From Myxococcales bacterium (lineage in GTDB: Bacteria; Myxococcota_A; Polyangia; Palsa-1104; JAEUJZ01), in contig JAEUKA010000036.1 in NCBI GenBank assembly GCA_016794465.1, positions 124,001 to 188,000 of the forward strand: 64,000 nucleotides of DNA, given 5' to 3'. The first letter of the stretch is position 1. Every line of letters begins with the position of its first letter. The notes under the pieces were generated by a model that saw nothing but the letters and a program-made list of their open reading frames with translations, ran no database searches and was not told the DNA's origin. Positions 35,461 to 43,513 of the stretch are shown here, piece by piece. The translations under genes were made by a program, and so were the position numbers.

Positions 35461-36924
35461 CTAACGCGACGTGTTGAGCAGCACGCTCACCATCGCACCA
35501 CTCGACACCGGCAGGAGCAGATCCGGCAGCCGATCCCCGTTGACATCGGCGGCCAGCACGTCGCTGTGGGTCCCCGGCGCGGTGATCTGCTGCGGCGGCG
35601 CAAACTGACCTGCGCCCTTTCCCAGCATCACCGTCACCGTTCCCGCCGAGCCGACATTGACCGTGATGAGATCGAGCAGCCCATCGAGGTTGAGATCCAC
35701 CGCGACCACCGGCTGCGGCGTCGAGCCCCCGGTCGGTAACATCACCGCCGGCTGGAATGTCCCGTCGCCTTTGCCCAAGAGCACCCGCAGCGCGCCCCCA
35801 TCGGGATCACTGACCACCAAGTCGGCCTTGCTATCGCCATTTACGTCGGCAGCGACGACTCCGTGAGGACCGGCTCCAGCGGGCACCAGGCGTGGGCTGC
35901 CAAACTTGCTCCCTTGGCTGAGCATGATCCCGACCGTGCTGTCGTCGTACAGCGTCACCGCCAAGTCGGCCTTGCCGTCGGCGTTGAAGTCGGCGCTGCT
36001 GATGCCAAAGCTCCCCGACGGAAGGCTCTGCGAGCCGTTGTTCATGAACGTGCCGTCCCCGCGCCCGTTGAGAAAGCCGATGCCATTGGCGGCAAACGCG
36101 AAGTAAGGCACCGCCAGGTCGTATTTGCCGTCGCCGTTATAGTCGCCACCGGCCATCGTCGCCGCTTGCGCACTGACCAAGCTACGGGCCGGTAGCAGCG
36201 TGCCGTCGCCCTTGCCGGCAAACAACCAGACGCTGGCACCACCACCGTCGCAAGCCACCATCACATCGAGCGCTTGATCGGAGGTCACCTCGCTCAGCAG
36301 CAGCGCGGTTGGAGTGCCCGAGACACTGACGCGGCGAAACGGATCGAAGCTGCCATCGCCCTTGCCGCTGAGGAGCGACAGGCTGCCGGCTGTACGGCTG
36401 GCCACGACCAAGTCCAGCTTGCTGTCACCGTTGAGATCCCCAAGTGCCAGTCGGCTTGGCTTGCTATCGACGGCAAAGGTACGCGGCGTCCCAAACGACA
36501 GCTGGCCCGGATAGTACGAGAAGAGGTCACTGCGCGCGGCCTCCTTGCCATCGGGGCGGCGGACTTTGACCTCGACCAGGCCCAGCTTGCCCGGACTCGG
36601 CGGCAGCGTCACAGACAGCTCTTCCTCGCTGGTCAGGCTGACCTGGGTCGCGTCCACGCCCGCAAACGCGACGCGGAAGTCCGACTCGAAGCGCCGACCA
36701 CGCACCGCCACCTTGATGCCCCCCGTCGAGGGACCGCGCGCCGGGCTCACCGAGTCGATCACCAGGCCCGCAGTCGTCGCGCCATCCGCCGCAGTGGAGC
36801 CGTGGCCAGCGTCCGGGACATATCCACCCGAGCTACAGGCGGACAGCAACAGTAGACCCACCGGCAGCACCAGCAGCTTATGACGCAGCGCCCAGCCCTG
36901 CTTCTTTTTCCGCGTGTCCCACAT
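35461..36924 (-). CDS. FG-GAP/VCBS-repeat lipoprotein with IPT domain
   Basis: 487 residues from ATG 36924. A Lys/Arg-rich N-region, hydrophobic segment LLVLPVGLLLLSAC and lipobox Cys near 30 predict a lipoprotein. An IPT/TIG domain (VIDSVSPARGPSTGG...) covers about 50-130. The remainder is a seven-bladed-propeller-like run of FG-GAP repeats with calcium-binding-type loops: DLNGDSKLDLV, DYNGDGKYDLA, DFNADGKADLA, DVNGDSKADLV, DLNLDGLLDLI, DVNGDRLPDLL. Typical surface adhesion or binding protein. Followed after 2 nt by the YkgJ gene. Confidence 0.87.
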   Translation of the reverse strand: MWDTRKKKQGWALRHKLLVLPVGLLLLSACSSGGYVPDAGHGSTAADGATTAGLVIDSVSPARGPSTGGIKVAVRGRRFESDFRVAFAGVDATQVSLTSEEELSVTLPPSPGKLGLVEVKVRRPDGKEAARSDLFSYYPGQLSFGTPRTFAVDSKPSRLALGDLNGDSKLDLVVASRTAGSLSLLSGKGDGSFDPFRRVSVSGTPTALLLSEVTSDQALDVMVACDGGGASVWLFAGKGDGTLLPARSLVSAQAATMAGGDYNGDGKYDLAVPYFAFAANGIGFLNGRGDGTFMNNGSQSLPSGSFGISSADFNADGKADLAVTLYDDSTVGIMLSQGSKFGSPRLVPAGAGPHGVVAADVNGDSKADLVVSDPDGGALRVLLGKGDGTFQPAVMLPTGGSTPQPVVAVDLNLDGLLDLITVNVGSAGTVTVMLGKGAGQFAPPQQITAPGTHSDVLAADVNGDRLPDLLLPVSSGAMVSVLLNTSR

Positions 36925-37020
36925 GGGCGCAAGCAAAGACAGACTGCACCGGCCAGTCAACGAAAAATCGTGACGCAGTGCCGGATACCCAAGGCGAGGA
37001 TCGGTGATATACGCCAGGCA

Positions 37021-38202
37021 ATGGCGCCCTCGCCCTTTGCCGAGCTTGATGAGATCCGCCATGCGCTCCAGCCGCACTATCCCGCGCTGCGTGCCATTCC
37101 CAGCCGTGCCAAGCTGCTGCGTAGTCCGTTGTACGCCAGCATCGCACCCCAGCTTACGCCGCTGCTGACGGCGGTGGAGCGCGGTTGCCATGGCAGCCCG
37201 ACCGCGTCCTGCTCTCCGCCGGGCGAGCTGCGGGCAGTCGCGTGGAACATTCAGCGCGGTCGTCACCTGTCGGCACTGATAGAAGCGCTGCGGGACGACC
37301 CAGAGCTTCGGCGCGCCGATGTGCTGCTGCTGTCGGAAGTGGATCTGGGGATGGGCCGCTCGGGCAACCGCAACATCGCTCGGGAGCTGGCGGTGGCGCT
37401 CGGGATGCACTACGCGTTTGGCGTGTCGTATCTGGTGCTCGGTGACGATGTGCTGGAAAACCAAGAGGGCGCGGCCAACACGCTGGCGCTGGCTGGTGCG
37501 GCGGTGCTGTCGCGGTGGCCACTGGGGACGGTCTACAACCTTGACCTGCCCGAGCTGCGCGACAAGTTTTCGTCGAAGAGCGAGAAGCGACTGGGCAAAA
37601 AGCGAGCGCTGGCCGCCGAGATCCTCTTGCCGTCGGGCTCGCTGTGGGTATCGACCTGTCACTTGGACTCGAACGCGTCGCCCACGCAGCGCAGTCGGCA
37701 GCTGGCGGCGCTCCTGACCGAGCTATCGAGTCGCGGAGCCCATCAGCTGGTCGGCGGCGACTTCAACACCACCACCTACGACGCTTCGGGCACCGGCGCG
37801 CTGGTCTTCGACTTGCTGCACAAGCTGGTCACCAAGGGCTTTCATGCCACCGTCGAAGGCTATATGACGCCCGAGGACAGCTACGAGCAGCCCCTGTTCG
37901 CGACGCTGGAGCAGCTTGGCTATGCCCACCAAGGCTTTAACGACCGTCGCCAAGGCTCGTATTTCTACGATGTGGAGAGTCCCTATGAGGAAGCGAAGCT
38001 GATCCAAAAGGTCGGTGGGCTGGCGACACGCTGGCTGCAGCGACGACTTCGACCGTGGAACGGCTGTGTGCCGGCGCGACTCGACTGGTTTGTGGGCCGA
38101 GGCGTCCTGCCACTGGCAGCGGGTGTCGTCGAGGTCAAGCGCCAAGACGGCATCCCAGCCTCGGATCATCGGCCAGTGTTTGTGGACATTGCGCTGGAGT
38201 AG
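37021..38202 (+). CDS. Endonuclease/exonuclease/phosphatase family protein
   Basis: 393 residues from ATG 37021. EEP-fold motifs are present in order: AWNIQRG (Asn of the active site), LLLSEVDLGM (metal-binding Glu), STCHLDSNAS (catalytic His region), GGDFNTT (Asp/Asn) and SDHRPVFVDI (catalytic Asp-His). This fold includes nucleases, inositol phosphatases and sphingomyelinases; which one cannot be told here. No signal peptide, so the enzyme is likely cytoplasmic. A TATACG hexamer lies 7 nt before the ATG. Divergent from the FG-GAP operon and convergent with the FecR/barrel gene (22-nt gap). Confidence 0.8.
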   Translation: MAPSPFAELDEIRHALQPHYPALRAIPSRAKLLRSPLYASIAPQLTPLLTAVERGCHGSPTASCSPPGELRAVAWNIQRGRHLSALIEALRDDPELRRADVLLLSEVDLGMGRSGNRNIARELAVALGMHYAFGVSYLVLGDDVLENQEGAANTLALAGAAVLSRWPLGTVYNLDLPELRDKFSSKSEKRLGKKRALAAEILLPSGSLWVSTCHLDSNASPTQRSRQLAALLTELSSRGAHQLVGGDFNTTTYDASGTGALVFDLLHKLVTKGFHATVEGYMTPEDSYEQPLFATLEQLGYAHQGFNDRRQGSYFYDVESPYEEAKLIQKVGGLATRWLQRRLRPWNGCVPARLDWFVGRGVLPLAAGVVEVKRQDGIPASDHRPVFVDIALE

Positions 38203-38224
38203 ATCGCTGCTGACGGGAGGCGAG

Positions 38225-40306
38225 CTACGGGGCCCACTCGAAGCCGAGGAACGCATAGTAGCGGCCATACACCTCGACGCCCGCTCCGCCAATGCCGCCG
38301 CGCGCACCAAGCAGCAGGCCAAACGGATCAAGATGTAGCCGCACGCCACCACCCGCCGAGGCCGCTGCCGGAGTTCCACCGGACAGACCGAGCGACGCAT
38401 CCAGCTGCGCCACCAGCGCGAGCCGCCACAGCGACACCTCGGCCGAGTAGCTCATCGCCCAGCGCACCTGATTCTGCGGCAAGTTGACCGCTGCCGTGAT
38501 GCCCTGCGTCGTCTGCAAGCCAAAGCGACCCAGAATCGCGGCCAGACCCACGGCGGGATCGATGACCACCGGACGGCCCTTGGTGGCTTCACGCGGGAAC
38601 GTGCCGGTCGGCAGCTGCAGCCGCAGCAGAGGCCCAAGCAGCAGCCGTCCGCCCAAGGCACTCAGCGGCACACCTCGGACGCCCAGCGAGACATCGCCGA
38701 ACGCCACGCCACTCTGCGGCATCGCCGGGTCCGTCGGGGGAACCAGATTCGACTGGTACAGCAGCGGCACGTTGAGGTCAAAGGACAGTCGCTGCTGCAA
38801 GAGTGCCAGCTCGCCGCCCACATCCAGCCGACCAACAGTGAACGACTGATCGCTGCGCGTCGAGCCAGCCCCCAGCAGCGCATACACCTGCGTCCGAGGC
38901 AATACCGAGCGACCCGGCAGACCCAGCACCGCCAGCGGCACCGGCACCGTCAGTCCATCCAAGCGACCGACCACGGGCACGGGCGGCTGAACCACAGCGG
39001 CCACCGCCACCAGCAGCTCGGACTCGGCCTCGCCCAGCGTCAGGCGAACCTTGTGCTGACCTTCACTCAGCGCCAGCTTCTGCTCCCCCGAACAGTCCAG
39101 CGGCTCACCCGAGTCCACCGTCGCCAGCAGCGGCTGACCGGCGCCAGACAGATGCAGCGCCACGCGCTCGGTACGCTCCAGCGTCAGCGGTCCTGCCTGT
39201 CCCGACGCACCGTGCGCCATCAGCTTGGCATCGGTCCGGACATTGATGATGTAAAACGAGCGCGGCGCCGACGGAGGTCCAACAAACTTGTCGTTGTCTA
39301 CCGCACTGACCCGCACATAGTACTTGCCCGGCGACAGGTGAACCCGCAGCGGCGGCGCGGTGATCTCTCCACCGGCTCGACGGTCGTTAAAGCCCGGATC
39401 GCGCGCCACTTCGACGATGTAGCGAACCGCACCCGGCACCGGAGCGAAGTCCACGACGACCTCACCGAGCGGCTGCGGCTCCAAGAGTCCCGCCATCGCC
39501 AAGACCATGAAGGGACGATTGCCGTCTTCGCTGGCTGCCCGCGCTTGCCACGCCGGAGCCCCCGGAAGGTCGTGCAGCGCCTGGGCACCCGTGCCACGCA
39601 AGATCACCGAGCCCTGCCCGGCCTTGATGTTGACCGTGATGCCGTGGGAGCGGACCGCGACCTGGCCTTCGTAGACCTGCACAGCGGTGCGATTGGTTTC
39701 GGCATCGATGCGGGCATCGCCCTGGAGCTTGACATCGCCGCCCGGTGTCTTGACGGTGATGGGTCCGGTGGGCGCCTTGTTGTCCATGTCGGCGCGCAGC
39801 GTGCCTTGCTCGAGCTGGACCTCGGTCGCCTTGCCGCTCTTGGGCATGTTCTTGATCACGACCTTGGAGTTGGGCGGAATCTGGAACTTGACCTTGTCGC
39901 CGGCAGTGACCTCGACGCCGCCTTGGCCGCTGGTTTCGATGCGCATGCGCTTGTCGACCGGCTGACCGGGTAGCGCTTCCATCCAGCCGGTCTGGGTCTT
40001 GGTTCGTACAGCCGGACCGACGAACGACAGGCGCGGAGTCTCGTTCGCCAGCGGCTTCTGACCGCCCTTGGGCAGCGGCGGCGTCCTCAGCTTGGCGCCA
40101 GCAGCCAGCGGTGCGTCACAGATCCCCGGATTGCTCTTCTTGAGGAGCCCGAGCGCCGCCTCACCGCTGCCAGGTCCATAGACGCGACGAGCCAGCTTGG
40201 CGCAGTCCTCCCCGGGCTGAACGACAGTCTCAGCAGGGGCGGCCCTGGACAAGCCCACATGCGAGAGCAAGAGGGGTAGAACCGCCACGAAGAACAGCCT
40301 GCGCAT
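38225..40306 (-). CDS. LysM-FecR-type envelope protein with C-terminal beta-barrel
   Basis: 693 residues with signal peptide (1-24). Residues about 27-75 look like a LysM-type glycan-binding motif (VVQPGEDCAKLARRVYG). A FecR-like domain spans about 95-235 (IETSGQGGVEVTAGDKVKFQIPPNSKVVI, LEQGTLRADM, TPGGDVKLQGDARIDAE). Then come a fibronectin-like segment (VRYIVEVARDP...GKYYVRVSAVD) and a beta-rich C-terminal part (about 480-693) ending ...YYAFLGFEWAP, with alternating hydrophobic strands and terminal aromatic, as in outer-membrane barrels. It could link peptidoglycan to the outer membrane. A perfect TATAAT is 7 nt before the ATG. Confidence 0.82.
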   Translation of the reverse strand: MRRLFFVAVLPLLLSHVGLSRAAPAETVVQPGEDCAKLARRVYGPGSGEAALGLLKKSNPGICDAPLAAGAKLRTPPLPKGGQKPLANETPRLSFVGPAVRTKTQTGWMEALPGQPVDKRMRIETSGQGGVEVTAGDKVKFQIPPNSKVVIKNMPKSGKATEVQLEQGTLRADMDNKAPTGPITVKTPGGDVKLQGDARIDAETNRTAVQVYEGQVAVRSHGITVNIKAGQGSVILRGTGAQALHDLPGAPAWQARAASEDGNRPFMVLAMAGLLEPQPLGEVVVDFAPVPGAVRYIVEVARDPGFNDRRAGGEITAPPLRVHLSPGKYYVRVSAVDNDKFVGPPSAPRSFYIINVRTDAKLMAHGASGQAGPLTLERTERVALHLSGAGQPLLATVDSGEPLDCSGEQKLALSEGQHKVRLTLGEAESELLVAVAAVVQPPVPVVGRLDGLTVPVPLAVLGLPGRSVLPRTQVYALLGAGSTRSDQSFTVGRLDVGGELALLQQRLSFDLNVPLLYQSNLVPPTDPAMPQSGVAFGDVSLGVRGVPLSALGGRLLLGPLLRLQLPTGTFPREATKGRPVVIDPAVGLAAILGRFGLQTTQGITAAVNLPQNQVRWAMSYSAEVSLWRLALVAQLDASLGLSGGTPAAASAGGGVRLHLDPFGLLLGARGGIGGAGVEVYGRYYAFLGFEWAP

Positions 40307-40313
40307 CGCAGGG

Positions 40314-40319
40314 ATTATA
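40314..40319 (-). promoter_or_regulatory. Consensus -10 TATAAT, leaderless-type
   Basis: Minus-strand TATAAT exactly matches consensus and lies 7 nt before ATG 40306 in a locally AT-rich stretch. No Shine-Dalgarno and no convincing -35 at 17 nt. Transcription would begin at or next to the ATG. Confidence 0.55.
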
Positions 40320-40372
40320 TCGAGAAAAATAGCGTTTTAGGGCACAAATTTCTCAATCAGACTTCGATAGAT

Positions 40373-40407
40373 AGGCTAGCGGCGGCTCGCGAAGGCTAGC
40401 GGCGGCT
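40373..40407. repeat. 15-nt direct repeat at the murA 3' end
   Basis: AGGCTAGCGGCGGCT occurs at 40373-40387 and 40393-40407, 20 nt apart. The second copy includes the murA stop codon and last Arg codons, the first lies just beyond, so a short tandem duplication of the gene end is likely. Confidence 0.8.
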
Positions 40408-41703
40408 GCGGCGGTCTTCGACTTCTTCGATGTGGGCGCCCAGCAAGCGGAGTCGCGAGACGATGCGCTCATAGCCACGCTCGATCTGCCCGACGTTGAG
40501 GATGGTGCTCTTGCCCTGCGCACACAGCGCCGCCAGCAGCATTGCCATACCGGCGCGAATGTCGGGTGACTCTACCGTTCCAGCACGCAGCAGCGAGGGC
40601 CCATGGACCAGCGCCCGGTGCGGATCGCACAAGACGATGCGAGCGCCCATCGACACCAGCTTGTCGACGAAGAACAGGCGCGACTCGAACATCTTCTCGA
40701 ACATCAGGATCACGCCTTCGCACTGGGTGGCGGTGACGATGGCAATCGACAGCAGGTCGGCGGGAAATGCTGGCCACGGCTGATCTTCCAGCTTGGGTAC
40801 ATGGCCACCGAAGTCCGCACGAATCTTCATGCTCTGGCCGCTGGGGACAATCAAGTCATCGCCCTCGATGTGGCAGGAGATGCCCAGGCGCTCGAACCCG
40901 AGCAGCACCATCCGCAGGTGGCGCACGCCGGCCTGGGCAATGCGCAGCTCGGAGCGCGTCACCGCCGCCAGCCCGATGAACGAGCCCACTTCAATATGAT
41001 CCGGGCCGATCGTGAACTCGCCGCCACGCAGCGTCCGTCCGCCGTAGATCGTGAGCTGATTCGAGCCAATGCCCTCGATCTGCGCGCCGAGTGTGACCAA
41101 GAAGTTGCACAGGTCTTGCACGTGCGGCTCGCAAGCGGCGTTGCGCAGGGTGGTCGTCCCGATGGCAGCCACAGCCGCCGTGATCGCGTTTTCGGTGCCA
41201 GTGACGCTCGGCTCATCCAGAAACACGTCGGCGCCACGCAGCTGCGTCGTCGTCAGGTGGAAGCGCTCCGACAGCTGATAGGTCGCGCCCAGCTCCCCGA
41301 GTGCGAGAAAGTGGGTATCGACCCGACGCCGCCCGATGACATCGCCCCCGGGAGGCGGCAGGTGAACCTCGCCGCAGCGGGCCAGCAGCGGCGCCGCCAG
41401 CAGGATCGACGCCCGAATCCGCGCACACAGCTGTGGATCAAGCGAGGCCGCGTGCAGCGTCTGGGCATGAATGTGCAGCGAGTGAGCGTTGGACTCATCC
41501 CACTGCGCGTGCGCCCCCACCGAGCGAATCAAGTCGACCAGCGTCTCGACATCGCGGATGCGCGGGACGTTATGAAGCGTCACGGGCTCGGGGCTGAGCA
41601 GTGCCGCAGCGATGATCGGCAGCGCCGCGTTTTTGTTACCTGCCGGTTGAATCGTACCGTGCAGGCGATGTCCACCTTCGACGATGTACTGGGTCGCGGC
41701 CAA
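40396..41703 (-). CDS. murA: MurA, UDP-GlcNAc enolpyruvyltransferase, Asp in place of catalytic-loop Cys
   Basis: 435 residues; adds enolpyruvate from PEP to UDP-GlcNAc, the first committed step of peptidoglycan synthesis in the cytoplasm. AGNKNAALP (21-29) carries the Lys22/Asn23-type pair and RASILLAAPLLAR is the core motif. In the mobile loop the usual PGGCxIG reads PGGDVIG, with Asp121 (codon at 41341-41343) where most MurA have the Cys alkylated by fosfomycin; a natural Cys-to-Asp change is known from Mycobacterium and Chlamydia and gives resistance. Start is a TTG with AAGGAGG 5 nt upstream. The C-terminus is Arg-rich (EDRRSRR). Confidence 0.95.
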   Translation of the reverse strand: MAATQYIVEGGHRLHGTIQPAGNKNAALPIIAAALLSPEPVTLHNVPRIRDVETLVDLIRSVGAHAQWDESNAHSLHIHAQTLHAASLDPQLCARIRASILLAAPLLARCGEVHLPPPGGDVIGRRRVDTHFLALGELGATYQLSERFHLTTTQLRGADVFLDEPSVTGTENAITAAVAAIGTTTLRNAACEPHVQDLCNFLVTLGAQIEGIGSNQLTIYGGRTLRGGEFTIGPDHIEVGSFIGLAAVTRSELRIAQAGVRHLRMVLLGFERLGISCHIEGDDLIVPSGQSMKIRADFGGHVPKLEDQPWPAFPADLLSIAIVTATQCEGVILMFEKMFESRLFFVDKLVSMGARIVLCDPHRALVHGPSLLRAGTVESPDIRAGMAMLLAALCAQGKSTILNVGQIERGYERIVSRLRLLGAHIEEVEDRRSRR

Positions 41704-41708
41704 TTGCG

Positions 41709-41715
41709 CCTCCTT
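41709..41715 (-). promoter_or_regulatory. Strong Shine-Dalgarno AAGGAGG fixing the murA TTG start
   Basis: AAGGAGG with a 5-nt spacer precedes TTG 41703; no ATG lies nearby in frame. Confidence 0.8.
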
Positions 41716-41755
41716 GAATGGCGGGGAAACCTTTTGTCAGCACCGCCGTCCCAAG

Positions 41756-42535
41756 TCAAAAAATCCGGCGCCAAAGACCCTTCAGCCACGCCCAGATCAC
41801 CGCAAAGATCAGCGACCCAGCATCGAGCGCTTCTTCCTTCTGCGCCGGCTTCACAGCCACAGCCGCCGGGGCGGGGATGATGGCCGGGGCCGACCCAGCT
41901 GGGCTCGGAGCGACGGGCTCGGCAACGACCGCTGGCTCAGCTGTGGCAGGTGGCTCGACCGGGGCGGCGGGCTCGACTGCGACTTGCGCAGGCTCGGTCA
42001 CTTGCGCAGGAGGAGGCACCGGGGCAGCTGGCTCAGCAGCGGGCACTGGTGCTGAGGCACTGGGATCGGGCGCTGGCTGGGCGGCAATGGCGGTGCGGGC
42101 CCGCTCGACGAACTGCTTGAACAGCTGCTTGGCGACCGCCTCGAACATGCCTCGGCCAAAGCGCACCAGCTTGCCGGCCAGCTCGACATCGGCGCTCACC
42201 GAGACTTCACTGCCGCCACTCTCCAGCGCCACCACCTGACACTGCATGGTCATGCGCGCCGAGCCGCCGCCGGCCTTGTCGTCGCCCTGTCCGCTGATCG
42301 TCATGCGGTGCTGCACGTCATCGACCTCGGTGAGGGTGGCGCGCCCACGAAAGTCTTGCAGGACCGGGCCGACCTTGACCTTCATGGTGCCAACGAAGGT
42401 ATCGCCGCCTTCCTGGCCATCGAGCTTGGCGCCGGGCAGACACCCAGCAACGAGATCAGGCCGCTTTAGGAACTGCCACACCCGCGCCACCTCGGCCTCG
42501 ACCACAAAGCGCTCCTCGACCTTCAGGCTCGACAT
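41756..42535 (-). CDS. CoxG-like SRPBCC protein with Pro/Ala linker and membrane anchor
   Basis: 259 residues. Residues 1-150 are a SRPBCC-fold domain of the carbon monoxide dehydrogenase subunit G (CoxG) family: EERFVVEAEVARVWQFL, CLPGAKLD, FVGTMKVKVGPV and the C-terminal LVRFGRGMFEAVAKQLFKQFVERA helix. A long Ala/Pro/Val linker (about 152-225) follows, then a hydrophobic C-terminus (LIFAVIWAWLKGLWRRIF) that should anchor it to the membrane. CoxG anchors CO dehydrogenase to the membrane, but no cox genes are near, so a lipid- or ligand-binding role is more likely. Same strand as murA, 52 nt upstream of it. Confidence 0.85.
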   Translation of the reverse strand: MSSLKVEERFVVEAEVARVWQFLKRPDLVAGCLPGAKLDGQEGGDTFVGTMKVKVGPVLQDFRGRATLTEVDDVQHRMTISGQGDDKAGGGSARMTMQCQVVALESGGSEVSVSADVELAGKLVRFGRGMFEAVAKQLFKQFVERARTAIAAQPAPDPSASAPVPAAEPAAPVPPPAQVTEPAQVAVEPAAPVEPPATAEPAVVAEPVAPSPAGSAPAIIPAPAAVAVKPAQKEEALDAGSLIFAVIWAWLKGLWRRIF

Positions 42536-42779
42536 CAGACCATCCTCTGTTGACGTTTTGGCACGGACCGGACTGGCTAGCGCTGGCCCACGCGGTGCTA
42601 TCGGTGTATCGCGGCAAGCCGCAAAAGACCATGGACTCGCTGTTTGCGACGGAACGATTCACCGACTCTTCCAACTGCATTACCGGATTCTTCACGAAGC
42701 GTCAGCACCGTAGCCATTGCAGCGAGCGTGGTCGCAGGTAGACTGCTCGCTCTTCCTCGCTTACGGAGCTTACCTTTCG
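42536..42779. other. 244-nt divergent intergenic region
   Basis: Lies between the divergent CoxG-like and UppS-like genes. Short open frames on both strands lack ribosome sites and family resemblance. A TAGACT hexamer at about 42738-42743 could be a -10 for the UppS-like gene. I see no repeat or RNA gene. Confidence 0.4.
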
Positions 42780-43505
42780 ATGAAAAAACGAGCGGATCAC
42801 GTCGCCATCCTGCTAGATGGATGCAGCCTCTGGGCAAGCGAGCGCGGGCTGGGCCAGAGCGCGGGCCTGTGGGCTTCAGCGCTGGCGTGTGCATCAACCA
42901 TCGAGTCCGCCGCGCAGAGCGGCATTCGCCACTTGACCCTGGTCCCAGCAGATGGTGAGCCTCTCACGGAAGGCGGCGAGGCCAGCACGGTGGTGACCCA
43001 GCTTCTGCGCAGCCACGCCGACACGTTTCGGCACTTGTCGCTGCGGTTCTCAGCGCTGGGAGAAATGGCCCGCTTGCCGCCCGACCTTCAGCACAAGCTG
43101 CGCGCGATGGAGCAAGCCACTGCCCACGAGCTGGGAATGCAGCTGACCCTTCTGCTTGGCTACAGTGGACGCCGCGATCTGCTGCGGGTGGCCCGAGAGC
43201 TGGCCATCGAGGTTCGGGCGGGACGCTTGCCGGCCCAGGCGATTTCCCCCTCGCTGATTCAGCAGCGCCTGGTGACCGCGCCCCTGCCCCCGGTTGATCT
43301 GATCATCTATACCGGACGGGGTCAGCGGCTCGCCGATGCCCTCACCTTCGAGTCTGCCTACGCCGAGTTCGCCTTCACGGACTGCCTGTGGCCCGACTTC
43401 ACGCCGGCAGATCTACAGCAAGCGCTTGGCGACTTTGGCCACCGCGAGCGACGATTCGGGAAGACCTCGGCGCAGGTGCAGAGTCCGACGCCGTCGCCCT
43501 CGTAG
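42780..43505 (+). CDS. Divergent UppS-like cis-prenyltransferase homologue, probably altered activity
   Basis: 241 residues from ATG 42780. Overall it aligns along the full length of undecaprenyl diphosphate synthase: HVAILLDG at the start, LTLLLGYSGRRDLLRVARELA in the middle, VDLIIYTGRGQR, SAYAEFAFTDCLWPDF and RERRFGKT at the end. The Asp13 of the DG motif and the Mg-site Glu in AYAE remain. Many substrate-binding residues are changed: MDGNGRW reads LDGCSLW, the Arg39/His43 equivalents are Gln26 and Leu30, and IRTxGExRxSN reads IYTGRGQRLAD. A true enzyme would need those residues, so it may be a regulator or partner like eukaryotic NgBR. Convergent with an SDR gene. Confidence 0.78.
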   Translation: MKKRADHVAILLDGCSLWASERGLGQSAGLWASALACASTIESAAQSGIRHLTLVPADGEPLTEGGEASTVVTQLLRSHADTFRHLSLRFSALGEMARLPPDLQHKLRAMEQATAHELGMQLTLLLGYSGRRDLLRVARELAIEVRAGRLPAQAISPSLIQQRLVTAPLPPVDLIIYTGRGQRLADALTFESAYAEFAFTDCLWPDFTPADLQQALGDFGHRERRFGKTSAQVQSPTPSPS

Positions 43506-43513
43506 CCGCCGCG

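Noticed and set aside
39053..39973. Plus-strand open frame antisense to the FecR-type gene
   Set aside because: Composition and lack of motifs mark it as a shadow of the minus-strand gene.
41756..42535. CO dehydrogenase operon member
   Set aside because: Only the CoxG-like domain is present; no coxL, coxM or coxS nearby.
42550..42741. Small plus-strand open frame
   Set aside because: No ribosome site, no signal peptide and it sits in the divergent promoter region.
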